Source of the DNA: Shewanella sp. HN-41
GTDB taxonomy: Bacteria; Pseudomonadota; Gammaproteobacteria; Enterobacterales; Shewanellaceae
Assembly: GCF_000217915.1 (NCBI RefSeq)
Contig: NZ_AFOZ01000019.1
Span: forward strand, 62,001-126,000
Length of the DNA stretch: 64,000 nt
Reading direction: 5' to 3'
In this document: in pieces, positions 27,401 through 35,643 of the stretch
How the letters are laid out: every line of letters starts with the position of its first letter
How positions within the stretch are numbered: the first letter of the stretch is position 1
Notes under the pieces: generated by a model
Told to the model about the DNA's origin: nothing
The model's input: the letters and a program-made list of their open reading frames with translations, nothing else
Databases searched by the model: none
Position numbers and translations under genes: made by a program

Positions 27401-27699
27401 TTGACCTCGAGTTGAATGGCATCAATACCTGCAAATGGGTTATTGTCTTTCTCTTTGATCGTAAGTTGGGTTAATTCTACTTGGTAAGTAAAGGGATTGA
27501 GTCGCAATTCTTCCACGGAGACTGGGCGGCCTAAAAGTTGCGATATTTTCTCTGGTGCGAAAGATACTATAGTGTAGGGAATAATGAGCCCTAGGATGAT
27601 GACATAGCTCAGATAGGCCGTGGTCAAATAGACAAAAATCCTTTGGTATTTGGGGCGCTTAAAGAATGCATATGTTAAACGTGAGAGCGGGGTCATCAT
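24445..27699 (-). CDS. AsmA-like DUF748 protein with OmpA-like C-terminus
   Basis: A 1084-residue envelope protein. One N-terminal membrane helix (residues about 22-45, VYLTTAYLSYVIILGLIIPY) is followed by a very long beta-rich AsmA/DUF748 region with linkers rich in Pro, Thr and Ala near 220 and 395-430. AsmA-like proteins bridge inner and outer membrane and are implicated in lipid transport. The last 200 residues contain SAGNFALDSKAQESLDKLA, LSIEGSVDAINDSQIIAEHM and ERAKAVKTYLVETKGIAPER, a pattern resembling an interrupted OmpA-type peptidoglycan-binding domain. The first AsmA-like part is clear, the OmpA link is inference. Single gene. Confidence 0.85.
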   Translation of the reverse strand: MMTPLSRLTYAFFKRPKYQRIFVYLTTAYLSYVIILGLIIPYTIVSFAPEKISQLLGRPVSVEELRLNPFTYQVELTQLTIKEKDNNPFAGIDAIQLEVNFWQSVFNSALVIEKVHLQGPYVQISRTQKQGKESFNFDDILTTLAQNSAPSTVADPKEPTKPLRIILGQFTLTAGKFNFDDNITQAQVSYPSISIKLNQLDTEYTMTTQGQALNTTVIPPEQPAPKTEPTVAANNPSNTPSLMPNNHYAVQLRDDHEGEISLTGQFQLSPLKVVGDIQMAKLKLAPLWQFIDEQFYVALDSGDISAKTDYQIDLSENTPLQLRSERGQLILEKLNIINKEQQVIHLPLLAIDGIDTDLQQQTIHIKQIHSEGLALHALLDEQGIDLQRLLAPKSQIASEATNPDQSTAPDNENQNQDAASNIVENTKAKPVTQTGAESTWRVQLDELSLKNYDINITEHKLSTTAQQWRIYPLDLSTQAIVSDLKDPIDYEVSLAVNGQGKLASQGQVDATAGAIAAKLQVDKLVLAQFQPYLAPYVNIQLKGGVLSTEGQLSADAKGQAIYRGSVELDDLTILDNLRNAPLVKWQKMHINQLDFDQQKNRIDIDHLAFNQPYAKVVIAKDRSTNISNLIVETPTAQSATTLSSTISPPEAKTGTKAVKAVKAVSTPAVPNAASTQPELSLNIQQISFSQGSAFFADNSLTPNFASGIEQLEGNIKHLSSTPGTKASVDIKGKIDKYAPVTLKGDINPLLDMPYLDLDLVFKSVELTSVNPYSGTYAGYYIDKGQLSLALNYQLERNQLKGSNHLVIDQLKLGKPSNSNLATSLPITLAIALLQDRNGVIDLGMEVSGDLDSPSFSVGSIIMTAITNVITKVVTAPFSFLAGLVGSDETLDKISFSAGNFALDSKAQESLDKLASALTDRPMLKLSIEGSVDAINDSQIIAEHMMKRKLAKLANIQFSELPADLSPSQFPIQGPLAEALIKLYEQEVAADPQLIKDTVINDAKDTQLTDDEVTTRWHIALYNLCVKAQNVTDGMLGDLAQERAKAVKTYLVETKGIAPERIFLLESRVTLSQNAAQVNMTIDVP

Positions 27700-27973
27700 A
27701 GTAGGATCAAGGCTCCGATGCGCAAACTAGCGCTAAATCTATCAATAAATACTGCCATTCTAGCGAATAATATTTAGTAATACACATGTTGTTTTCCATT
27801 TTTTCTAGTAAAATCTGAGTATTACTTTATGGTAACTGATCTAATGCTAAGCTGACATTAAAGGGTAACCTCTATTTTACAGCTGTGATTCTTTAGGGCT
27901 GACAACAACTCAATAATCATAAATTAGTCGTGTTCAAGGCTGAGACGACAGAAAGAGAGTTATAAAGTCACGC

Positions 27974-28354
27974 TTAGGATTTGGCATAGCTTATCGCCGC
28001 AATCAGGGCACCTTGTGGATCTTTTATCCAGCAAAAACGACCAACCTCTGGAATATTCTCCGGCCCAAACAGTACTTCTCCCCCCAATTTTTTGGCGTTT
28101 ATTGCCACTTGGTCTACATCGTTAACCGTAATGTAACCCGTCCAGTGGGAAGGGAGGGTGGGGATTAAATTATCGGTTATACCGCCTATACTCGCGCCTT
28201 GATTCTCGATGATATGGTACTGGCCATGGGGCATTTTAACGGTTCTAAATTGCCAGCCAAAAATTTCACCGTAAAATCGCATTGCCTCTTCGGTATCATT
28301 TGTCGTGAGTTCATGCCAGCTTAATGCTCCAGCAGTGTTAAAAGCAGAATCCAT
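27974..28354 (-). CDS. VOC family protein (glyoxalase/bleomycin resistance fold)
   Basis: A 126-residue protein of the vicinal-oxygen-chelate superfamily: LSWHELTTNDTEEAMRFYGE and FGWQFRTVKMPHGQYHI begin the first module, and WTGYITVNDVDQVAINAKKL with FCWIKDPQGALIAAISY the second. ATG 28354 has AAGGAA at a proper distance, so it is preferred over the upstream in-frame starts at 28360 and 28456. It is related to the COG3324 subgroup; the substrate is unknown. A second, different VOC gene lies at 29617. Confidence 0.88.
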   Translation of the reverse strand: MDSAFNTAGALSWHELTTNDTEEAMRFYGEIFGWQFRTVKMPHGQYHIIENQGASIGGITDNLIPTLPSHWTGYITVNDVDQVAINAKKLGGEVLFGPENIPEVGRFCWIKDPQGALIAAISYAKS

Positions 28355-28832
28355 AAGCATTTCCTTAATTCGACAGAAAAATCTAGGATAGAAGTTGGGT
28401 GCCTTCCTAAATTGCTGACCAAGTTGTAGATTCCCCACACCGATAGCGCCCACCAATACGCATCACTTTGGGTGTTTTATCCCATCGACCATAGCCTGAG
28501 GGGCCGCTTATTAAGCTTTGCTTACTGTGATTGGTGCAGCTTAGATCGGAATAGTCACTTAGAGTGTAGTTGAGGCTTGTCAATAATTCATAAAGTGTTC
28601 GGAAATATTCTGCTCTTTTTATATAAGTAAATATTTATAATGCATTGTTAAATATGATAATAAATAATGCTAGTGTGGAGCCCGTTTGACTATGTTGGTT
28701 TCCGAGTGCAAGGTTTTAGCCCATATTTCCCCTGTGCTTTATTATGATTCCTACTATTAGACCTATATCCTATTCACTTGCTAATATAGCGCAGTTTTGC
28801 ATCTCATTGATGGAATAGAAGGGGAGTTAAGA
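28355..28832. other. AT-rich intergenic region
   Basis: This 478-bp divergent spacer between the VOC and DUF445 genes is AT-rich, especially 28610-28680. I see no coding frame with support, no strong hairpin and no recognisable operator. Promoters for both flanking genes are expected here. Confidence 0.4.
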
Positions 28833-29537
28833 TTGAATAAAAGTTTAGTGACAAATGTATTGGCGGCAGTCTGTGTTCTGTTGGGTTACGGATTGGCTTC
28901 GCCCATTTTGTTCAATGTGGGCTTATTTGCATTATCTGGAGCTATCACTAACTGGCTAGCCGTGTATATGCTGTTTGAGAAAGTGCCAGGTTTGTATGGC
29001 TCTGGGGTTGTGCCATCCCGTTTTGAGGAGTTTAAGGCGGGTATTGCCCATCTAATGATGAAGCAGTTTTTTACCTCTGAGAATATCGATCGTTTCCTCT
29101 CCGAGAAGGAAGGGATCAGCAACATCGATTTAGCCCCTGTGATTGATAAGGTGGATTTAGCGCCAGCCTTTGATGCCTTAGTGAGCACGGTCGCACAGTC
29201 ATCCTTTGGGGGAATGTTATCTATGTTTGGCGGCACTGAAGCACTGATGCCTCTGAAAGTACCGTTTATCGAAAAAATGAAATCTTCATTGGTGGAGATG
29301 ACACAAAGTGATCAATTTCACGAGTTATTAAAGCAGGAAATTGAACAGCCCAATGTGATGGCCGATTTGCAAATGAAGATTGCCAATATCGTTGAACAAC
29401 GCCTCAATGAGCTAACACCACAAATGGTAAAACAAATAGTGCAAGAGATGATCCAAACACATTTAGGCTGGTTAGTCGTGTGGGGCGGGGTGTTTGGTGG
29501 GGTGATTGGACTTGTCGCAGCCTTGATCCAAGGCTAA
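28833..29537 (+). CDS. DUF445 family membrane protein
   Basis: A protein of about 234 residues with hydrophobic segments at the N-terminus (LAAVCVLLGYGLASPILFN, then FALSGAITNWLAVYMLFE) and at the C-terminus (VVWGGVFGGVIGLVAALIQG). Between them is an amphipathic helical region typical of DUF445, with VPGLYGSGVVPSRFEEFK. The TTG at 28833 has GGGGAG at a good distance and is taken as the start, although the frame is open to 28797. Function unknown. Confidence 0.85.
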   Translation: MNKSLVTNVLAAVCVLLGYGLASPILFNVGLFALSGAITNWLAVYMLFEKVPGLYGSGVVPSRFEEFKAGIAHLMMKQFFTSENIDRFLSEKEGISNIDLAPVIDKVDLAPAFDALVSTVAQSSFGGMLSMFGGTEALMPLKVPFIEKMKSSLVEMTQSDQFHELLKQEIEQPNVMADLQMKIANIVEQRLNELTPQMVKQIVQEMIQTHLGWLVVWGGVFGGVIGLVAALIQG

Positions 29538-29616
29538 TCTGGGCTTAAAGCGATCTAAAGCTGGGAACTTCAGTTTCCATTTTTAACGAAGAATTCTATT
29601 CACTTACTGAGGCACT

Positions 29617-29967
29617 ATGAACCATCATCACAGTATAAATTATCTGGAAATACCCAGCCGCGATATCGCAAGCTCCAAGGCATTCTTTAATAAGGTGTTT
29701 GGTTGGAGTTATGTGGATTACGGCCCAGAATATAGCTGCTTTATTGATGCGGGGATAACGGGTGGGTTTTATCAGGCGGATGTTGATTTTACACTTTTGC
29801 GTGGTTGCCCACTGATTGTTTTATATAGCAATGATTTGGAGAAAACCCAAGCTTCGGTTATCGCTGCGGGAGGAAAGATTACCACGGGGATATTTAATTT
29901 CCCCGGGGGAAGACGATTCCATTTCACCGAGCCCTGCGGTAATGAATATGCCGTCTGGTCAGAATGA
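29617..29967 (+). CDS. VOC family protein
   Basis: A 116-residue vicinal-oxygen-chelate protein: NYLEIPSRDIASSKAFFNKV and FGWSYVDYGPEYSCF form the first half, and GKITTGIFNFPGGRRFHFTE followed by GNEYAVWSE the metal-site strand. It resembles small glyoxalase-like proteins of unknown substrate. GAGG precedes ATG 29617. The 3' end overlaps the start of a DUF1289 gene. Confidence 0.9.
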   Translation: MNHHHSINYLEIPSRDIASSKAFFNKVFGWSYVDYGPEYSCFIDAGITGGFYQADVDFTLLRGCPLIVLYSNDLEKTQASVIAAGGKITTGIFNFPGGRRFHFTEPCGNEYAVWSE

Positions 29968-30154
29968 TCCGATCACAAACCCATGTATCAGAAACTGTTG
30001 TTTGGATGAGCAAGATATCTGTTTGGGGTGTTTTCGGCATCTCGATGAAATTTTAGCTTGGCGGTCGATGTCAGAAGAAGAGCGTTGTTGTTGCTATGTA
30101 AAGATGGCGAAACGCAGGGGGATCCAGCAGGCTAAATGGATGGCTAAAAAATAG
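29948..30154 (+). CDS. DUF1289 family protein
   Basis: A 68-residue cysteine-rich protein. NPCIRNCCLDEQDICLGCFR followed by LDEILAWRSMSEEER is the DUF1289 signature, with four spaced cysteines likely to bind metal. The start is ATG 29948 or ATG 29942; either overlaps the VOC gene by 20-26 bp, so translation is coupled. Function unknown. Confidence 0.85.
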   Translation: MPSGQNDPITNPCIRNCCLDEQDICLGCFRHLDEILAWRSMSEEERCCCYVKMAKRRGIQQAKWMAKK

Positions 30155-30188
30155 TGTGGTGATAGTACTTAATCTGTCACCACACTAT
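30151..30188. terminator. Inverted repeat between convergent DUF1289 and cdd genes
   Basis: ATAGTGTGGTGA (30151-30162) and TCACCACACTAT (30177-30188), a perfect 12-bp stem with a 14-nt loop. No T run follows, so terminator function is only probable. Confidence 0.5.
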
Positions 30189-30199
30189 GAAGAATATCG

Positions 30200-31090
30200 T
30201 CAGACTGGGTCGACAACGATATGTTCAAGTTCAATTGCCGCTACCGTGTGGAGCGCATCCATGGTTGCTCCCACTAAACTAATTTTCCCCTGTGACGACT
30301 CAATGAGCACAGCTCGGCTTATATCACTAAACTCACGATTGTGGCGAGTGAGATTCGATAAGGCCATTTGCATTGGCAACATTGATGGGTTAAAGGCGGC
30401 ATTTTCAGCATAACGTCCGCAATAGGTTGCACCATCGGACGTTTCAAGCACTACGGCCGCATAGCTTTGGGTGTAAGGCGCATAACTCAAGCCAGCATGA
30501 TCTAAGCCTTCGATGATCATAGGATCGCTACTGTCTAGCGCAAATTCCGTTTCGTGTTTTGTCAGTAAAGGTGAGGTGACATTGAGATCCGTAGGACCAA
30601 AAGCATAGGGTAAATAATAGGCTAGCGAGTGGCTGTCTTGGGCCGGCAGATGAATGGTTATCTTAGCCCCATCGACCAACTCGTTCATGAATTGACGGCA
30701 ATGACCACAGGGACTTGCATTAACAATCATATCGACGATTTGGCTTTCACCACTAAGCCAAGCATGGCTAATCGCACTTTGTTCAGCATGGACAGAGTGA
30801 AACAGGGCTTCACCGGGTAGCTCTAAATTGGCACCCATATAGATATCACCACTCTTGCCCTTTGCAATTGCGCCGACATAAAACTCACTGATCGGCGGTT
30901 TAGCGAGTGCGGCAGCTATGGGTAATAATGCGAGTAAAACCTCTGCCTCAGTCATCTTGCTGGCACGCGTTAACTCTGCGAGTTGTTGTGCATCAATGTG
31001 TCCAGCAAAGTTTTGATGCAATAAGGGAATAAGTGCATCGGCCAACGGTGTTGGCAACTGGGCTATGCTGCGAATAAATCTATCTTGCAT
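30200..31090 (-). CDS. cdd: Cytidine deaminase
   Basis: A 296-residue enzyme of the E. coli-type dimeric cytidine deaminases, converting cytidine and deoxycytidine to uridine forms for pyrimidine salvage. The N-terminal catalytic domain holds the zinc site: [11 protein letters not shown] supplies His and the catalytic Glu, and [13 protein letters not shown] the two cysteines. The C-terminal half is the inactive duplicate domain. Length matches the 294-residue E. coli enzyme. AAGGAA precedes ATG 31090. Confidence 0.97.
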   Translation of the reverse strand: MQDRFIRSIAQLPTPLADALIPLLHQNFAGHIDAQQLAELTRASKMTEAEVLLALLPIAAALAKPPISEFYVGAIAKGKSGDIYMGANLELPGEALFHSVHAEQSAISHAWLSGESQIVDMIVNASPCGHCRQFMNELVDGAKITIHLPAQDSHSLAYYLPYAFGPTDLNVTSPLLTKHETEFALDSSDPMIIEGLDHAGLSYAPYTQSYAAVVLETSDGATYCGRYAENAAFNPSMLPMQMALSNLTRHNREFSDISRAVLIESSQGKISLVGATMDALHTVAAIELEHIVVDPV

Positions 31091-31295
31091 TTCCCGATTC
31101 CTTGTTTGTTAAGTTCATGGAATAACATTCTAGTAATTTTGTTACAGTATAAATGCGAGTTGGCTCGCGTTTATTGGCTCAAAACCCGTAACGGAGTGAA
31201 TTACTGTCGGATCTATACTCTTTTCGTTACGACTTACCCTAAAGAGTGAGCATGTTTTAACTAATTGATTTTATCTTGTTTATATCTTTTCCTAC

Positions 31296-32708
31296 TTAAA
31301 GTTCTCGCAAGTAGTGACATAAAGCCGTAAGCAATTTTTGTTTGATTTCATCGGTCTCAGTGTCTTGAAGTAGATTTTCAAGTTTCAGTAAATAATCTTG
31401 ATCCGCTAAACGGCCTTGGCAGAATTCACGCCAGCGCTGCGACTCTTGGTAATCGAGTAACTCTGGGTAGTTTCGGGCGCGATAACGAAACAACATTTCA
31501 GGGATGCGAGCATCATCAAATTGCAATTCGAGTGCGGCTAGATTTTGCGGTAAAGTATGACGGATTATTTCCATTTTGGCTTTGTCTGCGGGACTAAAAA
31601 AACCACCGGAATACAACATTAAATCGGGATCCGTTGTCGAACTTTCCCCATCGAGTTCAAACAATTGTGCTAGTTTCTCCCTAAGTTCAGGATGACTCTT
31701 CAAGCGTTTATATTGCTCCCTTGCGAAGGCTTTATCGATATTGAGTCTCGCGGCCTGCACATCGTCCAGAATTTTAGCCGAAGTGATAAAAGGGCACTTA
31801 TTTAAATGGATTTGTTTGACCGGAATAGGTAACTCATCTTCGGCTAAATCGGCTCTTGCGGTGTACATTCGAGTCTTAATTTGTTCTACATCAAGCTCAA
31901 ATAGCGGAGTTAAATCCATCGCTAAATTAACGCAGATCACAGCATTCTTGTTGCTTGGATGATGGGCAACTGGTGCAATTAATGTAGTGCAACCATTCAG
32001 GGCACTGATCTTTGAGCTAACATGGGCCAAAGGCTGCATGTTGAGCACATCAATCTGATCGGCAACCGCTTGTTTTCGACGTAGATCAAAATAGTATTGG
32101 TAGAGTTTAGGCTGTTTTTCTTTGATCAGTTTGGCCATAGCTATGGTGGCATAAACATCGGACATAGCATCATGGGCTTTCTCATGGCTTAAACCGTTTG
32201 CCTGGGTGAGGTGCTCCAATTTAAAGCTAGGTGAGCCATCTTCTTTTAGTGGCCAGTTAATCCCATCGGGTCTAAATGCATAGCAAGCGCGAACTAAATC
32301 AATGATATCCCAGCGTGAATTGCCATTTTGCCATTCCCGTGCATAGGGATCGATAAAATTACGGTAAAAGCCGTAACGGGTCACTTCATCATCAAATCTA
32401 AGGGAATTATAACCAGCGACACAGGTATTGGGCTGACTAAAAAGTGCCTGGATACGCCCCATAAACTCCGTTTCGGCAATGCCCCTTAAATTGGCCAATT
32501 GCGGGGTGATCCCCGTGATTAAAATGGCTTCGGGGGAGGGAAGATAATCGCTGGCCTGTTTACAGTAAAAGGTTTCTGGTTCACTAATAATATTCAGTTC
32601 TAAATCGGTTCGAATACCCGCAAATTGTGCAGGTCTATCCTTTGCAGGATGGGTCCCGAAAGTCTCATAGTCGTGCCAGAATATACTTGGCTGAAATGGT
32701 GTAGACAT
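31296..32708 (-). CDS. sbcB: Exodeoxyribonuclease I
   Basis: A 470-residue 3'-5' single-strand exonuclease of mismatch repair and recombination. The DEDD active site begins FWHDYETFGTHPAKDRPAQF, with GYNSLRFDDEVTRYGFY and HDAMSDVYATIAMAKL giving the remaining acidic residues. The SH3-like and helical C-terminal domains follow. Length is close to the 475-residue E. coli protein. ATG 32708 is supported by the conserved N-terminus. Single gene. Confidence 0.97.
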   Translation of the reverse strand: MSTPFQPSIFWHDYETFGTHPAKDRPAQFAGIRTDLELNIISEPETFYCKQASDYLPSPEAILITGITPQLANLRGIAETEFMGRIQALFSQPNTCVAGYNSLRFDDEVTRYGFYRNFIDPYAREWQNGNSRWDIIDLVRACYAFRPDGINWPLKEDGSPSFKLEHLTQANGLSHEKAHDAMSDVYATIAMAKLIKEKQPKLYQYYFDLRRKQAVADQIDVLNMQPLAHVSSKISALNGCTTLIAPVAHHPSNKNAVICVNLAMDLTPLFELDVEQIKTRMYTARADLAEDELPIPVKQIHLNKCPFITSAKILDDVQAARLNIDKAFAREQYKRLKSHPELREKLAQLFELDGESSTTDPDLMLYSGGFFSPADKAKMEIIRHTLPQNLAALELQFDDARIPEMLFRYRARNYPELLDYQESQRWREFCQGRLADQDYLLKLENLLQDTETDEIKQKLLTALCHYLREL

Positions 32709-32884
32709 AATTTAAATCAAATGACAGTTTGTCGAATATTAGCATCTTAACACTGAAACCCCTTGGAAGCACATTTGCCCTGTGCCTAGAATCAGGAATT
32801 ATATTGAAAAGATAATTGCTTAACAGGTGATTTTTATCTCGTTTGAGCGTTACAATTCAGCCTGAAAAGGGGAATTACTGTCTT

Positions 32885-33691
32885 ATGTATCATCAATATC
32901 TAAATGAACCTATGGTCCTCGATGCCGATAAAACATCAATTATGACCTTATCATTGCCTGCCGATATCAGTGATTTTATTGTGCTTCAAGCGATGAGCGC
33001 ACCTCTATTAGAGTTGATTGTGGTTGCGGATGGGACTCAGCCTAAAATCGCGATTCGTTTTCAGCCACTGATGGGGCTTAAATTAAACTCGGTGCCCTCC
33101 GAAAAGATTCAATTTTCCAACCCAATTCACCGCTCGTTTGGACAGGGAATGCGTCTCTACAGCCGTATGGGGACGGCGCCTAAGTTTTGTGCCGCGGAGC
33201 TACGTACCGGAGTCTCTTTTAAATTAGATGTGAATAACAGCCTGTGTTTGGCACTACAATCTGCCTCAAAATTTGAGCTAGTGCCATTAGAGTCAGATTT
33301 AAGAGTACTGCATGAGCCACAGGTGCTGCTTATGGCAAAAGCGATATTGGCAAGGCAATACGATTATGGTGCATCATCGGAAGCTCTCGCAGTATATATG
33401 ACCGAAATCGAGCAGGTGAGAGTTGAACTGCAAGCCTTTTTACGTGGAGAGTTGGGGCAATACCATGCAAGTTTGGCCGAAGAGGCGATTAAACTCGATC
33501 CTTTATTGCAACAAAAGCGCCAATGGATGTTTAGAACTTATACTCATATGTTTGAGCGTCCGAACTATAGTCGCGCCTCTAACGATGCACAAAGTATTGA
33601 TAAGTCCTTGAGAAAGCTCGAGTGCTTCGAGTTGCTCGCCACCCCCGAGCTGATACAAATGGTCGAACGATTAATGGAAGATGAAGGCTGA
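32885..33691 (+). CDS. Conserved hypothetical protein
   Basis: A 268-residue cytosolic protein not recognised. It starts at ATG 32885 after AAGGGG (the frame is open to a TTG at 32843). The N-terminal half is beta-rich and hydrophobic (FIVLQAMSAPLLELIVV, KIAIRFQPLMGLKLN). The C-terminal half is helical, with YMTEIEQVRVELQAFLRGE. No signal peptide or membrane helix is present. It precedes rlmA by 57 bp in the same direction and may share its transcript. Confidence 0.75.
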   Translation: MYHQYLNEPMVLDADKTSIMTLSLPADISDFIVLQAMSAPLLELIVVADGTQPKIAIRFQPLMGLKLNSVPSEKIQFSNPIHRSFGQGMRLYSRMGTAPKFCAAELRTGVSFKLDVNNSLCLALQSASKFELVPLESDLRVLHEPQVLLMAKAILARQYDYGASSEALAVYMTEIEQVRVELQAFLRGELGQYHASLAEEAIKLDPLLQQKRQWMFRTYTHMFERPNYSRASNDAQSIDKSLRKLECFELLATPELIQMVERLMEDEG

Positions 33692-33748
33692 GCTTTCTTG
33701 TAACTAACAGTAAAATCAATAGATTATTTTAAGTTATAGAGTCCGAAT

Positions 33749-34585
33749 ATGTCATACTTATGTCCCCTTTGCGGCTTACCGCTTACGCTGGCCGAACGTG
33801 CTTGGGGCTGCCCGCGACAACACAAATTTGATATAGCCAAAGAAGGCTATGTGAACCTATTGCCTGTACAAAAGAAAAACTCTAAAGATCCCGGTGATAA
33901 CAAACAAATGATGTTTGCTCGGCGGGAGTTTTTAACTGCTGGTTATTATCAAGGGTTGAGTGACAGGGTTAATCAACTGGCATTGGAATACGCGGGCAGA
34001 GCACAGCAGGTTCTCGATATCGGCTGTGGGGAAGGTTATTACAGCCATCGCCTATACCACACGCTCGCGCAGGATCATCCCTGTCATTTTCAAGGACTGG
34101 ATATTTCTAAATCTGCGATCAAGTATGCCGCTAAACGTTATCCTGAATTACAATTTTGTGTAGCGAGTGCCTATGAGATGCCAATAGCATCACACAGCAT
34201 TGATTTGGCAATTCGGATTTATGCCCCCTCAAAAAATGAGGAACTTCAACGGGTGATGGGCAGTGATGGTATTCTCATTACCGTTTCCCCCGGTCCAATG
34301 CACCACTTTGCCTTAAAGCAGCAAATTTATGCCGAGCCAAGATTGCATCCAACATCAGATGCCTGTCTCGCAGGGTTTGAATGTCTTCATCAGGAGCGAC
34401 TCATGTCGCAACTTGAGCTAAAAGACAGTGAGCATATTGCCCATTTTCTGGAAATGACACCCTATGCATGGAAGTTTACCGCAGAGCAGAAACAACGCTT
34501 TGCAGTAGAGGGACTTTGTTGCGAACTTGATTTTCAAATTGAAGTACATCGCATATCAAGGCAACAATCAGATTTAAGCTATTGA
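33749..34585 (+). CDS. rlmA: 23S rRNA (guanine-N1)-methyltransferase
   Basis: A 278-residue SAM-dependent enzyme that methylates G745 of 23S rRNA. The N-terminal zinc finger is YLCPLCGLPL...GCPRQHKFD. The conserved VNLLPVQKKNSKDPGDNK loop and the SAM motif VLDIGCGEGYYSHRLY follow. RIYAPSKNEELQRVM and TVSPGPMHHFALK are family marks. Complete; 57 bp after a hypothetical gene. Confidence 0.95.
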   Translation: MSYLCPLCGLPLTLAERAWGCPRQHKFDIAKEGYVNLLPVQKKNSKDPGDNKQMMFARREFLTAGYYQGLSDRVNQLALEYAGRAQQVLDIGCGEGYYSHRLYHTLAQDHPCHFQGLDISKSAIKYAAKRYPELQFCVASAYEMPIASHSIDLAIRIYAPSKNEELQRVMGSDGILITVSPGPMHHFALKQQIYAEPRLHPTSDACLAGFECLHQERLMSQLELKDSEHIAHFLEMTPYAWKFTAEQKQRFAVEGLCCELDFQIEVHRISRQQSDLSY

Positions 34586-34708
34586 AATAAATTATTAAAA
34601 ATGCTTAACTGTCATTGCTAAGCCGTATGAACACCCACGTTCTACGAGCCGGTTGCAAAACCCTAAGTTGAATTAGGCAAAATAAATATTTCAAAGTGTC
34701 ACAGTATG

Positions 34709-34870
34709 TTGACTTATCTTTAGAATGGTTTATAGTCTTACTAGCTTGAAGGTTGGGCTTATATTTATGTGTTCAATACGACCCGTTCGTCCTGTAAACA
34801 TAAGTAATACCGGCATTTTCCAGCTCCACCGCCGTTAAGGCTTTAATTTTTTATTTACAGGATTTATATC
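34709..34870 (+). promoter_or_regulatory. Promoter and long leader of cold-shock gene
   Basis: TTGACT (34709-34714), 16 bp, TATAGT (34731-34736) forms a good sigma-70 promoter. Transcription should begin near 34743, giving an untranslated leader of about 128 nt. Long leaders of cspA-type genes fold differently in the cold; the sequence here is consistent with that. Confidence 0.7.
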
Positions 34871-35080
34871 ATGTCTCAAGTTACTGGTGTTGTTAAGTGG
34901 TTCAACTCTGATAAAGGTTTCGGATTCATTGAGCAAGAATCAGGTCCAGACGTATTCGTACACTTCCGTGCGATCAACTCTGACGGTTTCAAAACTCTTG
35001 ACGAAGGTCAGAAAGTGTCTTTCACTGTGACTCAAGGTCAAAAAGGTCCTCAAGCTGAAAACGTAACCATCATTGGTTAA
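34871..35080 (+). CDS. Cold-shock protein, CspA family
   Basis: A 69-residue single cold-shock domain that binds single-stranded nucleic acids and acts as an RNA chaperone. RNP1 is KGFGFIEQ and RNP2 is VFVHF, with [13 protein letters not shown] at the start and GPQAENV at the end. AGGA precedes ATG 34871. A long leader with a strong promoter suggests cold or growth-phase control. Which csp paralogue it is cannot be told here. Confidence 0.96.
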   Translation: MSQVTGVVKWFNSDKGFGFIEQESGPDVFVHFRAINSDGFKTLDEGQKVSFTVTQGQKGPQAENVTIIG

Positions 35081-35120
35081 TTTTCAGTGTTATTAGCTAA
35101 GTGCTAATAACAATGGATTT

Positions 35121-35155
35121 AAAGAGCTGTGGTTTATACCATGGCTCTTTTTGTT
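35121..35155 (+). terminator. Terminator of cold-shock gene
   Basis: AAAGAGC (35121-35127) and GCTCTTT (35144-35150) with inner TGG/CCA pairing, followed by TTTTTG. It stands 40 bp after the stop codon. Confidence 0.8.
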
Positions 35156-35580
35156 TGTGTCGGCTTTATACTCACATCCTTCCCTACGCTTGCTTCTACT
35201 ATATATTTCCAATAGTTATCTCTTCATTCGACACGCTTGCTTTCAGTCAATGGTCTTATACGCAGACGAATAAGATTGGTAGGCAACAAAGCTGTAACCC
35301 CGGTTCTATTTGAGCAAGAGCGTGTTGACGTTTCAGGATTATTTTGTAGCTTTTATGCAAGACAAAGTCCGTGCAGTGTAGTTATCTACATAAACGGACA
35401 CGAACGCAGCAGAAAGGCTGCTCTAAGGGGGCGCCTAGCCAAGCTCTTACTCTTTTTTGTTATACGAGCCACTCGTCATATGAGCAGAATGATACACTTC
35501 GCTCTTTATTTCGCGATTACTCGCTTGCCAGAGCGACCAAAATGTCAACATGCCCTAGGCAGAATGGAATAAAGTGATAA
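35156..35580. other. Intergenic region with possible non-autonomous element
   Basis: There is no convincing gene here. GCGTGTTGACGTTTC (35320-35334) and, inverted, CAAAATGTCAACATGC (35538-35553) are imperfect terminal repeats (12 of 15 matching) bounding about 234 bp. No flanking target duplication was recognised and no transposase is encoded, so an element call is tentative. A frame open from 35237 to 35572 has atypical composition and no homology that I know. Confidence 0.35.
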
Positions 35581-35595
35581 AATGACGCAAATAAA

Positions 35596-35620
35596 AAAGC
35601 CTGAAGACATTTCAGGCTTT
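35596..35620 (-). terminator. Terminator of sulP-type gene
   Basis: A perfect 10-bp stem, AAAGCCTGAA and TTCAGGCTTT, with a 5-nt loop. On the minus strand it continues into the U run from 35595-35591. It lies 24 bp past the SulP stop codon. Confidence 0.85.
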
Positions 35621-35643
35621 GAAGTCATACAAAATATTAGCGT

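Noticed and set aside
35237..35572. A 111-codon frame in the spacer before the SulP gene
   Set aside because: Atypical composition, no start context and no homology I know; it falls across the possible mobile-like element.
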